Positions 1-6,810 of a stretch of DNA of 49,264 nt are shown in pieces. The stretch is from Rubellimicrobium sp. GTDB taxonomy: Bacteria; Pseudomonadota; Alphaproteobacteria; Rhodobacterales; Rhodobacteraceae. The notes under the pieces are model-generated. The model was given only the letters and a program-made list of their open reading frames with translations. It did no database searches and had not been told where the DNA came from. A program made the translations under genes and the position numbers. Location of the stretch: NCBI GenBank assembly GCA_020852925.1, contig JADYZU010000024.1:1-49264 (forward strand), written 5' to 3'. Each line of letters starts with the position of its first letter. The stretch's first letter is position 1.

Positions 1-1
1 G

Positions 2-46
2 CTGGCGGCGCGGCGCACCACCGGATCGACGGTGATCCTGCCCTGA
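2..46 (+). CDS. C-terminal tail of an unidentified protein (cut by the window edge)
   Basis: An open frame enters from the left edge and ends at TGA 44-46, giving the last 14 residues LAARRTTGSTVILP. The ending loosely resembles the C-termini of LacI-type sugar regulators, which would suit the catabolic genes to its right, but 14 residues cannot identify a family. It could also be a chance open frame. Confidence 0.3.
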   Translation: MAARRTTGSTVILP

Positions 47-51
47 CGACC

Positions 52-126
52 GAAGGGGAGGCGCTGCCGCCCCTCGGCGCGTGCCGCGCCTCACCCCTCC
101 GGGGTATTTCGGCAAAGATGAAGGGG
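52..126 (+). repeat. Dispersed intergenic element, copy A (two hairpins plus core)
   Basis: Copy A of a repeat found four times in this window. A G/C hairpin near 55-75 is followed by a perfect hairpin GGCGCG-tgc-CGCGCC at 76-90. The core CCGGGGTATTTCGGCAAAGA continues to 126 (TGAAGGGG). It lies downstream of the aldehyde dehydrogenase stop codon, which is read leftward. The same core occurs at 46849-46874 and, with variants, near 1830-1885 and 22990-23060. Confidence 0.8.
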
Positions 127-152
127 CAGGCAGGAGGGCCGCCCCTTCGCGC

Positions 153-197
153 CGGTTCAGCGCAGGTCGGTTCAGCGCAGGTCGGTTCAGCGCAGAT
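153..197. repeat. 15-bp tandem repeat, three copies, carrying a stop codon in each copy
   Basis: Three head-to-tail copies of CGGTTCAGCGCAGRT lie at 153-167, 168-182 and 183-197; the third differs by one base. On the minus strand each copy encodes DLR followed by TGA in the frame of the dehydrogenase gene, so the gene's own stop (187-189) is followed in frame by two more stops. This looks like slipped-strand duplication of the last codons. Confidence 0.9.
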
Positions 198-1707
198 CGG
201 CGGGCAGCAGGTCGGCCGGCATGTTCTGCCAGGCCACCGGGCGCAGCCAGCGGCGGATCGACATGGTTCCGACCGAGGTCGCCCCGAAGTTGGTCGAGGC
301 CGGATAGGGCCCGCCGTGAACCATGGCGTCGCAGACCTCGACTCCGGTCGGATAGCCGTTGGCGATCACCCGCCCGGCCTTGCGCGCGAGCACCGGCAGC
401 AGGCCGCGCGCGAGGTCGTGGTCGGCATCGTCGAGATGCAGCGTGCAGGTGAGCTGCCCCTGGAGCGATTGCGCCATGGCGAGCATCTGCGCCTCGTCGC
501 GCACCGTGACGATGAGGCCGAGCGGACCGAACACCTCTTCGCCGAGGATGTGGTTGTCGAGCCAGTCATCGCCCGAGACGCGATAGAGATAGGGGGTAGC
601 GTTGCGCAGGTCGCAGGTCGTGGTCAGCAGCGCCTGCACCCCGGTCGTGGCGGCCACGCGGTCGCGCCCCTCGCGGTAGGCGCCGGCGATCCCGTCGGTC
701 AGCATGGTCTGGGCCGCCACCGGCTCGAGCGCGGCGAGGGCCGCGGCGGCATAGGCCTCGGCCGCATCGCCCTCGATCACCACCGAGATCCCCGGGTTGG
801 TGCAATACTGCCCCGCCCCGAGGGTGAGCGATCCCGCCCAGCCCCGGGCGATGGCGGCACCGCGCGCCGAGGCCGCCGCGGGCAGGATGAACATCGGGTT
901 CACGCTGCCCAGTTCGCCGAAGAACGGGATCGGATCGGGCCGCCCCGCGCACAGGTCGAACAGTGCGCGCCCCCCCGCGAGCGAGCCGGTGAAGCCCACC
1001 GCGCGGATGAGCGGATGGGTGACAAGCGCCTCGCCCACGTCGCGCCGCCCGCCCTGGATGAGCGAGAACACCCCCGCGGGCATGCCGCAGGCGGCGACGG
1101 CGGCGGCGATCGCCTCGGCCACGATCTCGCCGGTGCCGGGATGGGCGGAATGGCCCTTGACCACCACCGGACAGCCCGCCGCCAGCGCCGAGGCGGTGTC
1201 CCCGCCCGCGGTCGAGAAGGCGAGCGGGAAGTTCGAGGCGCCGAACACCGCCACCGGGCCGACCGGTTCCTGCATCAGGCGGATTTCCGGGCGCGGGGCG
1301 GGCTTGCGGTCAGGCAAGGCAGCATCGGTGCGCCGGTCGAGATGGTCGCCCTTGCGGATGTGCTGCGCAAACAGGCGCAACTGCCCGGTGGTGCGCCCGC
1401 GTTCGCCTTCGAGCCGGCCCTCGGGCAGGCCGGTTTCCTCGCAGCCGATGCGGGTGATGGCAGGACCGCGCGATTCGATCTCGTCGGCGATGCGCTCGAG
1501 GAAGGCCGCGCGCTGCGCTCGCGTTGTGGCGGCATAGGCCGGGAAGGCCGATTCGGCCGCGCGCACGGCGCGGTCGACCAGCGCGGGCGTGCCCACGCCA
1601 TAGTCATGCGCCTGCCCATGCGCGGGCGCGGAGCGGAAAGTGGTCGCGCCTGCCACCCATTCCCCGGCGATGAGATGCGCGCCGCGCGGCGTCCAGTCAG
1701 CGTTCAT
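187..1707 (-). CDS. Aldehyde dehydrogenase, 2,5-dioxovalerate (alpha-ketoglutarate semialdehyde) type
   Basis: A 506-residue NAD(P)-dependent dehydrogenase, probably oxidising 2,5-dioxovalerate to 2-oxoglutarate at the end of non-phosphorylative pentose, hexarate or hydroxyproline breakdown in the cytoplasm. Visible residues are oxyanion Asn159 in GASNF, cofactor Lys184 in VVVKGHS, general base Glu265 in FFGELGS and nucleophile Cys302 in GQYCTNPG. FGASNFPLAFS and the length are typical of the ketoglutarate semialdehyde subfamily rather than betaine or succinate semialdehyde enzymes. The start at 1707 follows AGGAGG at ideal spacing; an ATG 15 bases upstream has no ribosome site. The substrate is inferred from family resemblance only. 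The neighbouring DUF4432 gene also suggests sugar metabolism. Confidence 0.85.
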   Translation of the reverse strand: MNADWTPRGAHLIAGEWVAGATTFRSAPAHGQAHDYGVGTPALVDRAVRAAESAFPAYAATTRAQRAAFLERIADEIESRGPAITRIGCEETGLPEGRLEGERGRTTGQLRLFAQHIRKGDHLDRRTDAALPDRKPAPRPEIRLMQEPVGPVAVFGASNFPLAFSTAGGDTASALAAGCPVVVKGHSAHPGTGEIVAEAIAAAVAACGMPAGVFSLIQGGRRDVGEALVTHPLIRAVGFTGSLAGGRALFDLCAGRPDPIPFFGELGSVNPMFILPAAASARGAAIARGWAGSLTLGAGQYCTNPGISVVIEGDAAEAYAAAALAALEPVAAQTMLTDGIAGAYREGRDRVAATTGVQALLTTTCDLRNATPYLYRVSGDDWLDNHILGEEVFGPLGLIVTVRDEAQMLAMAQSLQGQLTCTLHLDDADHDLARGLLPVLARKAGRVIANGYPTGVEVCDAMVHGGPYPASTNFGATSVGTMSIRRWLRPVAWQNMPADLLPADLR

Positions 1708-1789
1708 GTCGACCTCCTGCATGCAATCGCCCCCCCCCTAGCGCATGGGGGGGCGAATGGCAAAGGCCCCGGTCCGGCCGGCGGGGGGC

Positions 1790-1886
1790 GGGGGGGCGCT
1801 GCCCCCCCGGGCCCTGCGGGCCTCCCCCCCGGGATATTTGGGGACAGATGAAGGGGGCCCCCTTCATCTTTGCAAAAATACCCCCG
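1790..1886. repeat. Dispersed intergenic element, copy B (hairpins plus inverted pair of cores)
   Basis: Hairpin GGGGGGGC-gct-GCCCCCCC at 1790-1808 and hairpin GGCCC-tgc-GGGCC at 1810-1822 are followed by a plus-oriented core (about 1829-1857) and an inverted core (about 1858-1886). The two cores meet in a perfect 20-bp palindrome at 1848-1867 (ATGAAGGGGG and its complement), and pairing extends with mismatches to about 1831/1884. It sits between the stop of the dioxygenase gene at 1945 and the start of the dehydrogenase at 1707. It probably forms a transcript end, though there is no classical U-tract. Confidence 0.85.
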
Positions 1887-1944
1887 CCGGAGGCGGCGCA
1901 ACGCCGGCCCGGGGCGCGCGGGTCGCCGGGAAGGGATTGCCGCC

Positions 1945-2739
1945 TCAGCCCAGCCGCCAGGACGAGGCGGTGACGCCGCCGAAGAGCCCCTCTTCGTGAT
2001 AGACGCGCGTCGCCCTGTCGGATTCGGCGGCCCCCAGGGCGACGTGGAGCGGGATCAGGTGATCCTCCTGCGCGTGGCAGGTGCGGGCGTGGGGGGCGTC
2101 TTCCCAGGCAAGCAGGGCTGCGCTGCGCGCCGGCGGGTCGCGCTGCATCACGTCGGAAAGCCAGGTATCGAACGCGCCCGAGGGCACCCGTGCCGCCGGA
2201 CCGAAGCGGCGCAGGTTGTGGTAGGAAAGGCCCGACCCGACGATCAGCACCCCCTCGTCGCGCAGGGGCGCGAGGGCGCGGCCCAGGGCCAGATGCCGTG
2301 CCGGGTCATAGCCCGCCTCGAGCGAGACCTGGAACATGGGCACATCGGCCTCGGGATAGATGATGCGGGCGGGGGCAAAGACCCCGTGATCGAACCCGCG
2401 CGCCGCGTCGAGCGCGCCCCCGAGCCCGGCCTCGGCGATCAGGTCCGCCGCGCGTTCGGCCAGGGCGGGCGCGCCGGGGGCCGGATAGGTGATCCGGTAG
2501 GTTTCCGGCGGAAAGCCGCCATAGTCATAGACCATGCCGGGGTGGGCGCCGTGCATGACGCGCACCGTCTCCGCCTCCCAGTGGCCGGACACCCAGAGCA
2601 CCGCCGCCGGCCGCCGGCCCAGTTCCTGCGGCATGCGGGCCAGCGATTCCTCGAGCAGGCGGAAGCCCGCGCGCATCTGCGGGATCCAGGGCCAGGGTCC
2701 GCCGCCGTGCGAGATGAAATAGGTGGGAAGCCGCGGCAT
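1945..2739 (-). CDS. Class III extradiol ring-cleavage dioxygenase-like protein (YgiD/DODA type)
   Basis: This 264-residue protein matches the LigB superfamily branch related to plant and E. coli 4,5-DOPA dioxygenase. Likely metal ligands are His11 (ISHGGGPW), His53 (VSGHWEAE) and His174 (SYHNLRR); His118 in FDHGVF is the probable acid/base. E. coli YgiD binds zinc or iron at equivalent positions. The natural substrate of bacterial members is usually unknown, so DOPA cleavage should not be assumed. The start at 2739 follows AGGAGG six bases upstream. A longer open frame up to 3126 overlaps the next gene and has no family similarity. Element B lies directly after the stop codon. Confidence 0.85.
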   Translation of the reverse strand: MPRLPTYFISHGGGPWPWIPQMRAGFRLLEESLARMPQELGRRPAAVLWVSGHWEAETVRVMHGAHPGMVYDYGGFPPETYRITYPAPGAPALAERAADLIAEAGLGGALDAARGFDHGVFAPARIIYPEADVPMFQVSLEAGYDPARHLALGRALAPLRDEGVLIVGSGLSYHNLRRFGPAARVPSGAFDTWLSDVMQRDPPARSAALLAWEDAPHARTCHAQEDHLIPLHVALGAAESDRATRVYHEEGLFGGVTASSWRLG

Positions 2740-2864
2740 CGTCGCCTCCTCGGGGCTGTCGGCACCGGGCCAGTCTGGCCCCGCCTGCCGCAAGGCGAAA
2801 GGGCGGATTCCGCCCTGCCCCGGTGCGCTGGCGCACAGGTAGCGCGCCTGTCCGCTGCCGCCTT

Positions 2865-4037
2865 TCAGCGGCGCAGGCGCGGGAAATGGCCCGAGGGTTC
2901 GGGGAAATCGTCGTCGGGCTGGCGGGCGGCGGCGGTGATGCGGGCCTCGGCCGCGCCGATCGCCCCGGGCCCGTCGAGGACGCGGAAGGTGGCGTGATAG
3001 CGCCGCTCTTCCTGCGCGCCCAGCCAGATCATCTCGTCCCGGTCGCGCGCGGCATTGTCGCCCAGGACATGATGGGTCGCCGGCTCGATCCCCAGCGCGT
3101 AGGAGCCCGCCTGAAGGTTCTGCCACTGATAGGCGCAGGGCAGTTCGGCCTTCTGCGTCTCCACTTCGAGGCCAAGGCCGATCCGGTCGTTCACCAGCGC
3201 GACCGAAACCCGGCCCGCGGCATCGGCGGCCATGTCATGGGCCCAGACCTGTTCCCGGAACCCCTCGCGCGGGGCGGTCATGCTGCGATAGCCCACGCCC
3301 TGCGCGCGGTAGGCATCCGCGTGGCTGGCCCAGAGCACGTCGCGGATCGGGGCGAGGTAGCGCGCCCCCTCGTCCAGCACCGGATGGCCCAGGTTCACAT
3401 GATAGAAGAACATGTGTGGCGTGCAGACGAATCCCGCGTTCACCACCCGGTCGCTCAGGCGGATCTCGCTGCCGTCGAGATCGACCTCGATGCGGCGGTG
3501 AAGGTGGAGGTTCTCGCCAAAGCCGGTCGCCTGCGCCGCCACGCCTTCGGCCCAGAGGATGCAGCGCTCGCCCTCCCAGTGTTCGCCATGTCCGGTCAGG
3601 CGGGCGGGGGTGGCGTTGATGCGGCCGTGCAGCCCGTGGGGCACGCGGTCGCGGCGCGGATAGTTGTAGCCGCTGCCGTCCACCGTTTCCGGCCCGCCGA
3701 TGTGATCGAGGCCGCAGGTGACGAGAAAGCCGTTGAACGACCGCAGCGGGCCAAGGCCGCCCTCGCCCTCGTAATCGAAATAGGCCGGATGGCGCGGCCC
3801 GGTCGGCGATTGCCAGCCGATCGGACGGCCCATGTGCTCAAGCTCGACGATGTCCATGGCCCGGTCCACCGCGACGGTGAACCGCAACCCGGCGGTGGTG
3901 CGGAATTCGAGCATCCGCATCCCGCGCCCGGCCCCGTCCCCGAGCGTGACAAGGCGCACGCCGCCAAAGGCCGTGGGCGTGCCCGAGCGCGCCGCAATCT
4001 CGCGCCGCGAGAGGTTCTGCCCGTAAAGCATGGTCAT
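2865..4037 (-). CDS. DUF4432 family protein (galactose mutarotase-like fold)
   Basis: A 390-residue protein resembling the DUF4432 family, which shares the beta-sandwich fold of aldose-1-epimerases. Conserved-looking stretches include VDRAMDIVELEH near residues 62-73, DHIGGPE with PHGLHGRIN in the middle, MFFYHVNLGHP, and CAYQWQNLQAGSYALGIEP near the C-terminus. The His-rich core suits a sugar epimerase or isomerase acting in the cytoplasm, but no reaction can be assigned. Start codons at 4037 and 4031 are both possible; 4037 was chosen because GAGAGA lies upstream of it. It lies just downstream of tRNA-His on the same strand. Confidence 0.8.
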   Translation of the reverse strand: MTMLYGQNLSRREIAARSGTPTAFGGVRLVTLGDGAGRGMRMLEFRTTAGLRFTVAVDRAMDIVELEHMGRPIGWQSPTGPRHPAYFDYEGEGGLGPLRSFNGFLVTCGLDHIGGPETVDGSGYNYPRRDRVPHGLHGRINATPARLTGHGEHWEGERCILWAEGVAAQATGFGENLHLHRRIEVDLDGSEIRLSDRVVNAGFVCTPHMFFYHVNLGHPVLDEGARYLAPIRDVLWASHADAYRAQGVGYRSMTAPREGFREQVWAHDMAADAAGRVSVALVNDRIGLGLEVETQKAELPCAYQWQNLQAGSYALGIEPATHHVLGDNAARDRDEMIWLGAQEERRYHATFRVLDGPGAIGAAEARITAAARQPDDDFPEPSGHFPRLRR

Positions 4038-4115
4038 GACGCGGTTCTCTCTCGCTTGGGCGCCAGGGCGCGCAGCGGCACAATCGTGCAGCGCGGCGGG
4101 GCAGGCAAGGGGGAA

Positions 4116-4192
4116 TGGTACCGCCTCCCCGGCTCGAACGGGGGACCCCCAGATCCACAATCTGGTGCTCTAACCAACTGAGCTAAGGCGGC
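4116..4192 (-). tRNA. tRNA-His (GTG)
   Basis: A complete 77-base cloverleaf ending in an encoded CCA (4118-4116). The acceptor stem is GCCGCCT/AGGCGGT with G1-T72 at the end. The D arm is TAGCTCAGTTGGTTAGAGC, the anticodon loop TTGTGGA with GTG on a CCAGA/TCTGG stem, and the T arm CCCCG-TTCGAGC-CGGGG. The discriminator is A73 and the genomic base before position 1 is T, so the normal G-1:C73 histidine identity pair is missing. Loss of this pair is known in a subgroup of alphaproteobacteria. Confidence 0.97.
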
Positions 4193-4203
4193 ACTCGGGG
4201 CGG

Positions 4204-4232
4204 CACTTAGCGGCAGTGTGCGGCGAATGCAA
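4204..4232 (-). promoter_or_regulatory. Candidate sigma-70 promoter of tRNA-His
   Basis: On the minus strand, TTGCAT (4232-4227), a 17-base spacer and TAAGTG (4209-4204) place transcription start a few bases before the tRNA 5' end at 4192. This is a match by eye; the -10 is weak. Confidence 0.5.
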
Positions 4233-4296
4233 GGGCCGCCTTGCCAAGAGCGGCCATTGCCGCCAATGGAGGGCAGGAACCACACCGGAGGCGGCC

Positions 4297-4560
4297 ATGG
4301 GCATCAACAGCGAACGCGAGGTCGAGGCGAATCTTCAGATCGGGCCGACCGATCGCGGCATGGTGCGGCTGTTCATCGAGGCCGGCGGGCAGGAGATCCC
4401 GATGGATTTCGACCCCGACGAGGCCGAGGAGATCGCCGAGGAGATCATGGCCGCAGTCCGCGCCGCGCGGGCGCGGGGCGGCGCGCAGGGCGGCGGGCCT
4501 TCGGGCCGGGCGCCGGGGCAAGGTGGCGGGAGCGGCGGCGGCAGTCGCGGACGGCGCTGA
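4297..4560 (+). CDS. DUF6324-like small acidic protein with Gly/Arg-rich tail
   Basis: An 87-residue protein. The first 58 residues form a compact acidic domain (NLQIGPTDRGMVRLFIE, then DFDPDEAEEIAEEIMAA) like the alphaproteobacterial DUF6324 family. The last 30 residues are low-complexity Gly/Arg/Gln/Ser sequence ending GGSRGRR, resembling RGG-type RNA-binding tails. GGAG precedes the ATG at 4297. The stop TGA (4558-4560) abuts the TCA stop of convergent mmcB with no gap. The function of the family is unknown. Confidence 0.75.
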   Translation: MGINSEREVEANLQIGPTDRGMVRLFIEAGGQEIPMDFDPDEAEEIAEEIMAAVRAARARGGAQGGGPSGRAPGQGGGSGGGSRGRR

Positions 4561-5043
4561 TCAGCCGGGATCGTCCAGCGCGGCACCGGAGGCGATGTCG
4601 GGGTCGCGCGCCGCATGGGCCCGCAGCGCCGCATGACGGGCGAAGCGCTGCATGAGCGCGCGCCGGCGCGCGGGGGGCAGCGCGGATCGCGGGGCATCGC
4701 GCAGGATTCCCGCGCCATGTCCATCGGCCAGGATCACCCCCGATTGCGCCGGCAGGAGGTCCAGCGGAAAATCCGGCGTCACCGCCCAGAAGAACCGGTC
4801 CGCCCAGGGCAGGTAGCCCTGCCATTTGCGGTCCGAACGGAAATCGGCCGGGCCGGACTTGCATTCGATGGCCCAGAACTCGCCCTCGGGGCCAAGCGCG
4901 AGGATGTCGAGGCGCAGGCCCCGCGCCGGCACGAATTCCACGACCGAGACGATATCGAGACTGAGCAGATACCGGCACACCCCCCGCGCGATCAGGGTTC
5001 CGGGCAGGAAACGGGGCGGCGGGGGGGCAGGATCGGGCGGCAT
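4561..5043 (-). CDS. mmcB: MmcB family DNA repair protein (PD-(D/E)XK nuclease-like)
   Basis: A 160-residue protein of the MmcB family, linked in Caulobacter to resistance to mitomycin C and controlled by the SOS response. The core fits the PD-(D/E)XK nuclease fold: Asp46 in RLDILAL, then Glu60 and Lys62 in FWAIECKSG, followed by DRFFWAVTPDFP. A LexA box lies 11 bases before the ATG and a promoter places transcription start at or next to the ATG, so the message is probably leaderless. That would explain the absence of a ribosome site. The Pro-rich first 14 residues are probably disordered. Confidence 0.88.
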   Translation of the reverse strand: MPPDPAPPPPRFLPGTLIARGVCRYLLSLDIVSVVEFVPARGLRLDILALGPEGEFWAIECKSGPADFRSDRKWQGYLPWADRFFWAVTPDFPLDLLPAQSGVILADGHGAGILRDAPRSALPPARRRALMQRFARHAALRAHAARDPDIASGAALDDPG

Positions 5044-5049
5044 GGCGCG

Positions 5050-5078
5050 AACATGAACATGTCGTGAACACCCGTCAA
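5050..5078 (-). promoter_or_regulatory. Candidate sigma-70 promoter of mmcB (leaderless)
   Basis: Minus-strand TTGACG (5078-5073), a 17-base spacer and CATGTT (5055-5050) predict transcription start around 5043, which is the first base of the mmcB ATG. The LexA box fills most of the spacer, so bound LexA would block polymerase. Confidence 0.6.
5055..5069 (-). promoter_or_regulatory. LexA operator (alphaproteobacterial SOS box) of mmcB
   Basis: The direct repeat GTTC-N7-GTTC on the minus strand (plus-strand GAACATGTCGTGAAC) matches the alphaproteobacterial LexA consensus exactly. It overlaps the mmcB promoter. A further GAAC at 5049-5052 has different spacing. Confidence 0.85.
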
Positions 5079-5130
5079 GCCCGCGCCCGGGACGACCCCC
5101 TTGCGCGGCGGCGGGTTCGGCCCTAACTCT

Positions 5131-5305
5131 GCTCGTGGCGGGTTTCTGCCCCTCTCGTGATCCGGCTGCGCATTCCAGCGGCCTTAAACAACTCCGAGGG
5201 AGCTGGCTCTGTCCGGGTTCAGGCCCGGTTATCTGGCGCCCACCTGTTCACACAGGTCCTCGGGAATCACCAGCCCCACGGTTGCCGCGGTTCCCGCCAC
5301 CCCGC
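5131..5305 (+). ncRNA. ssrS: Structured RNA, possible 6S RNA (ssrS)
   Basis: A non-coding stretch of about 175 bases with nested pairing. The closing stem is GTGGCGGG (5135-5142) with CCCGCCAC (5293-5300). Inner stems include CGTG/CACG, GGCTG/CAGCC and CCGAGG/CCTCGG. Two end hairpins follow: CCGGG-ttcagg-CCCGG and ACCTGT-tcac-ACAGGT. Between stems lies an open 5' strand containing GGCCTTAAACAACT. A long interrupted duplex with a central bubble and this length fit 6S RNA, which binds sigma-70 RNA polymerase. A weak TTGCGC at 5101-5106 could be its -35. The strand and identity are inferred; a covariance model search would decide. Confidence 0.55.
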
Positions 5306-5359
5306 GCCCCCGTCAGGACGCCCCGCCCGTCAGGTCCGCGCGTCAGGCCCGGCGCCCGA

Positions 5360-5689
5360 TCACCCGCGCCGCAGCGGCGGGCGGACTGCGGCGGGCACGG
5401 GCACGGCGACGGCTTCGGGCACCCGGTCCGCCACGCCCGCCGCATCGCGCCGTCCGCCGTCATCGGGGGGATCGGCCATGGTCATGATCCGGATCGCGAA
5501 CTGCACCGCGGCAAAGACGATGCCGTGGAACGCCCAGAGCATCGCCACCGCGACCGGGCCCATGTCGCTGCTGCGCACCAGATGCCACAGCCGCGCCACG
5601 TCGAACCACAGCAGGGCCGCGACAAAGACCGCCGAGAGCAGGAACCCGATGGCGGCCTGACGGATATAGAGGCGGATGAGCTGCGGCAT
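5360..5689 (-). CDS. Small conserved inner-membrane protein downstream of nusB
   Basis: A 109-residue protein with two predicted membrane helices (about residues 9-27 and 43-62: AAIGFLLSAVFVAALLWF and VAVAMLWAFHGIVFAAVQFA). A polar Ala/Pro/Arg-rich tail follows. The N-terminus MPQLIRLYIR is basic, suggesting a cytoplasmic start. It is the last gene of the ribE-ribB-ribH-nusB run, 108 bases after nusB. I recognise the type as a Rhodobacterales hypothetical protein but know no function. Confidence 0.7.
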   Translation of the reverse strand: MPQLIRLYIRQAAIGFLLSAVFVAALLWFDVARLWHLVRSSDMGPVAVAMLWAFHGIVFAAVQFAIRIMTMADPPDDGGRRDAAGVADRVPEAVAVPVPAAVRPPLRRG

Positions 5690-5734
5690 GGGACACCCGA
5701 TCGTTGCCGATGGCCCGAACATGCGCCGCGGCGC

Positions 5735-5762
5735 CCCGTCCTGCAAGACCCGTCCTGCAAGG
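5735..5762. repeat. 14-bp tandem duplication between nusB and the membrane protein
   Basis: CCCGTCCTGCAAGR occurs twice head to tail at 5735-5748 and 5749-5762, in the intergenic gap. No function is seen. Confidence 0.85.
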
Positions 5763-5797
5763 CCCGGCGCGCAGGCGCCCGTGGCAAGGGCGGAGGC

Positions 5798-6280
5798 TCA
5801 GGCGCCGAAGGCGGCCGGCTGCGCCTCGCGCGCCATGTGGTCGAGGACGGCATTCACGAAGCCGGCCTCCTTGCCTTCGGGAAAGAAGGCGCGGGCCACG
5901 TCCACGAATTCGACGATCACCACCCGCGGCGGCGTGACCGCCGCCACGAGTTCCGCCCCCGCCGCGCGAAAGAGCGCGCGCAGCGTCGGGTCGATCCGGG
6001 CGATCGGCCATTTCGCCACCAGCGCGCGGTCGGTCATCTGGTCGATGCGCGCCTGATGCGTCACCGCCCCTTCCATGAGGCCGCGGAAGGTGGCGGCATC
6101 GCCCTCTTCCATCTCGACATCGTCATAGACGGCGCCGAACCGGTGGGTCTCGAATTCGCGCATCACCGAATCGACGGACTGGCCGGCGGCCTCCATCTGG
6201 AACAGCGCCTGCACGGCATAAAGCCGCGCCGCCGATTTCTGCCGGCGCTTCGCGTCATTGCCCTTGCGCGCGGGTGCCAT
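5798..6280 (-). CDS. nusB: Transcription antitermination factor NusB
   Basis: A 160-residue all-helical NusB. With NusE (S10) it binds boxA RNA and promotes antitermination of rRNA operons. Recognisable features are SAARLYAVQALFQME near residue 16, a basic N-terminus MAPARKGNDAKRRQ, IDPTLRALFRAAGAEL, and the end PEGKEAGFVNAVLDHMAR (PxxxxxxFVNxVLD is diagnostic). The ATG overlaps the ribH stop codon (ATGA), so it is translationally coupled to ribH, a linkage common in bacteria. Confidence 0.95.
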   Translation of the reverse strand: MAPARKGNDAKRRQKSAARLYAVQALFQMEAAGQSVDSVMREFETHRFGAVYDDVEMEEGDAATFRGLMEGAVTHQARIDQMTDRALVAKWPIARIDPTLRALFRAAGAELVAAVTPPRVVIVEFVDVARAFFPEGKEAGFVNAVLDHMAREAQPAAFGA

Positions 6281-6810
6281 CAGCGTGCCCCTGTGCCGGC
6301 CGGGTCGATCAGGTCGCGGGCAAAGCCCACGCCGCGCCCCTGCCCCGCCCAGCGCTGCGCCAGCGCGATCAGATGCAGCGCCGCCGCCGCCGCGCCGCCG
6401 CCCTTGTCCTGCTGCGCGGTATCGGCGCGCGCCCAGGCCTGCGCGTGGTTCTCGACCGTGAGGATGCCGTTGCCGATGGCCAGCCCCGACAGGCCAAGCT
6501 GCATGAGGCCGCGGGCAGATTCATTGCAGACGGTGTCGTAATGCGTGGTCTCGCCGCGGATGATGCAGCCAAGGGCGACATGGCCGTCATATTCGGTCAT
6601 GCGCGCGGCCATGGCGATCGCCGGCGGGATCTCGAGGGCGCCGGGCACCTCGATCAGGTCGCAGGCGGCACCGCAGGCGGCGATCTCGGCCCGGGCGCCG
6701 GCGATCAGGCCATCGGCGATGTCGCGGTAATAGGGCGCGACCACGATCAGCAGTTTCGGCGCGCGCGCGAAGGTCGGGCGCGGCAGGGAATAATGCGACG
6801 GGCCGGCCAT
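6280..6810 (-). CDS. ribH: 6,7-dimethyl-8-ribityllumazine synthase
   Basis: A 176-residue lumazine synthase, which condenses 5-amino-6-ribitylamino-uracil with 3,4-dihydroxy-2-butanone 4-phosphate in riboflavin synthesis. Substrate-binding motifs are PGALEIPPAI (residues about 56-65) and GCIIRGETTHYD (about 81-92), which includes the catalytic His. Members assemble as pentamers or 60-mers. Its start overlaps the ribB stop (ATGA) and its stop overlaps nusB, so three genes are translationally coupled. Confidence 0.96.
   Translation of the reverse strand: MAGPSHYSLPRPTFARAPKLLIVVAPYYRDIADGLIAGARAEIAACGAACDLIEVPGALEIPPAIAMAARMTEYDGHVALGCIIRGETTHYDTVCNESARGLMQLGLSGLAIGNGILTVENHAQAWARADTAQQDKGGGAAAAALHLIALAQRWAGQGRGVGFARDLIDPAGTGAR

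Noticed and set aside
118..1851. 577-codon plus-strand frame opposite the aldehyde dehydrogenase
   Set aside because: The minus strand carries a complete dehydrogenase with active-site residues and a strong ribosome site; this frame is a codon-bias shadow.
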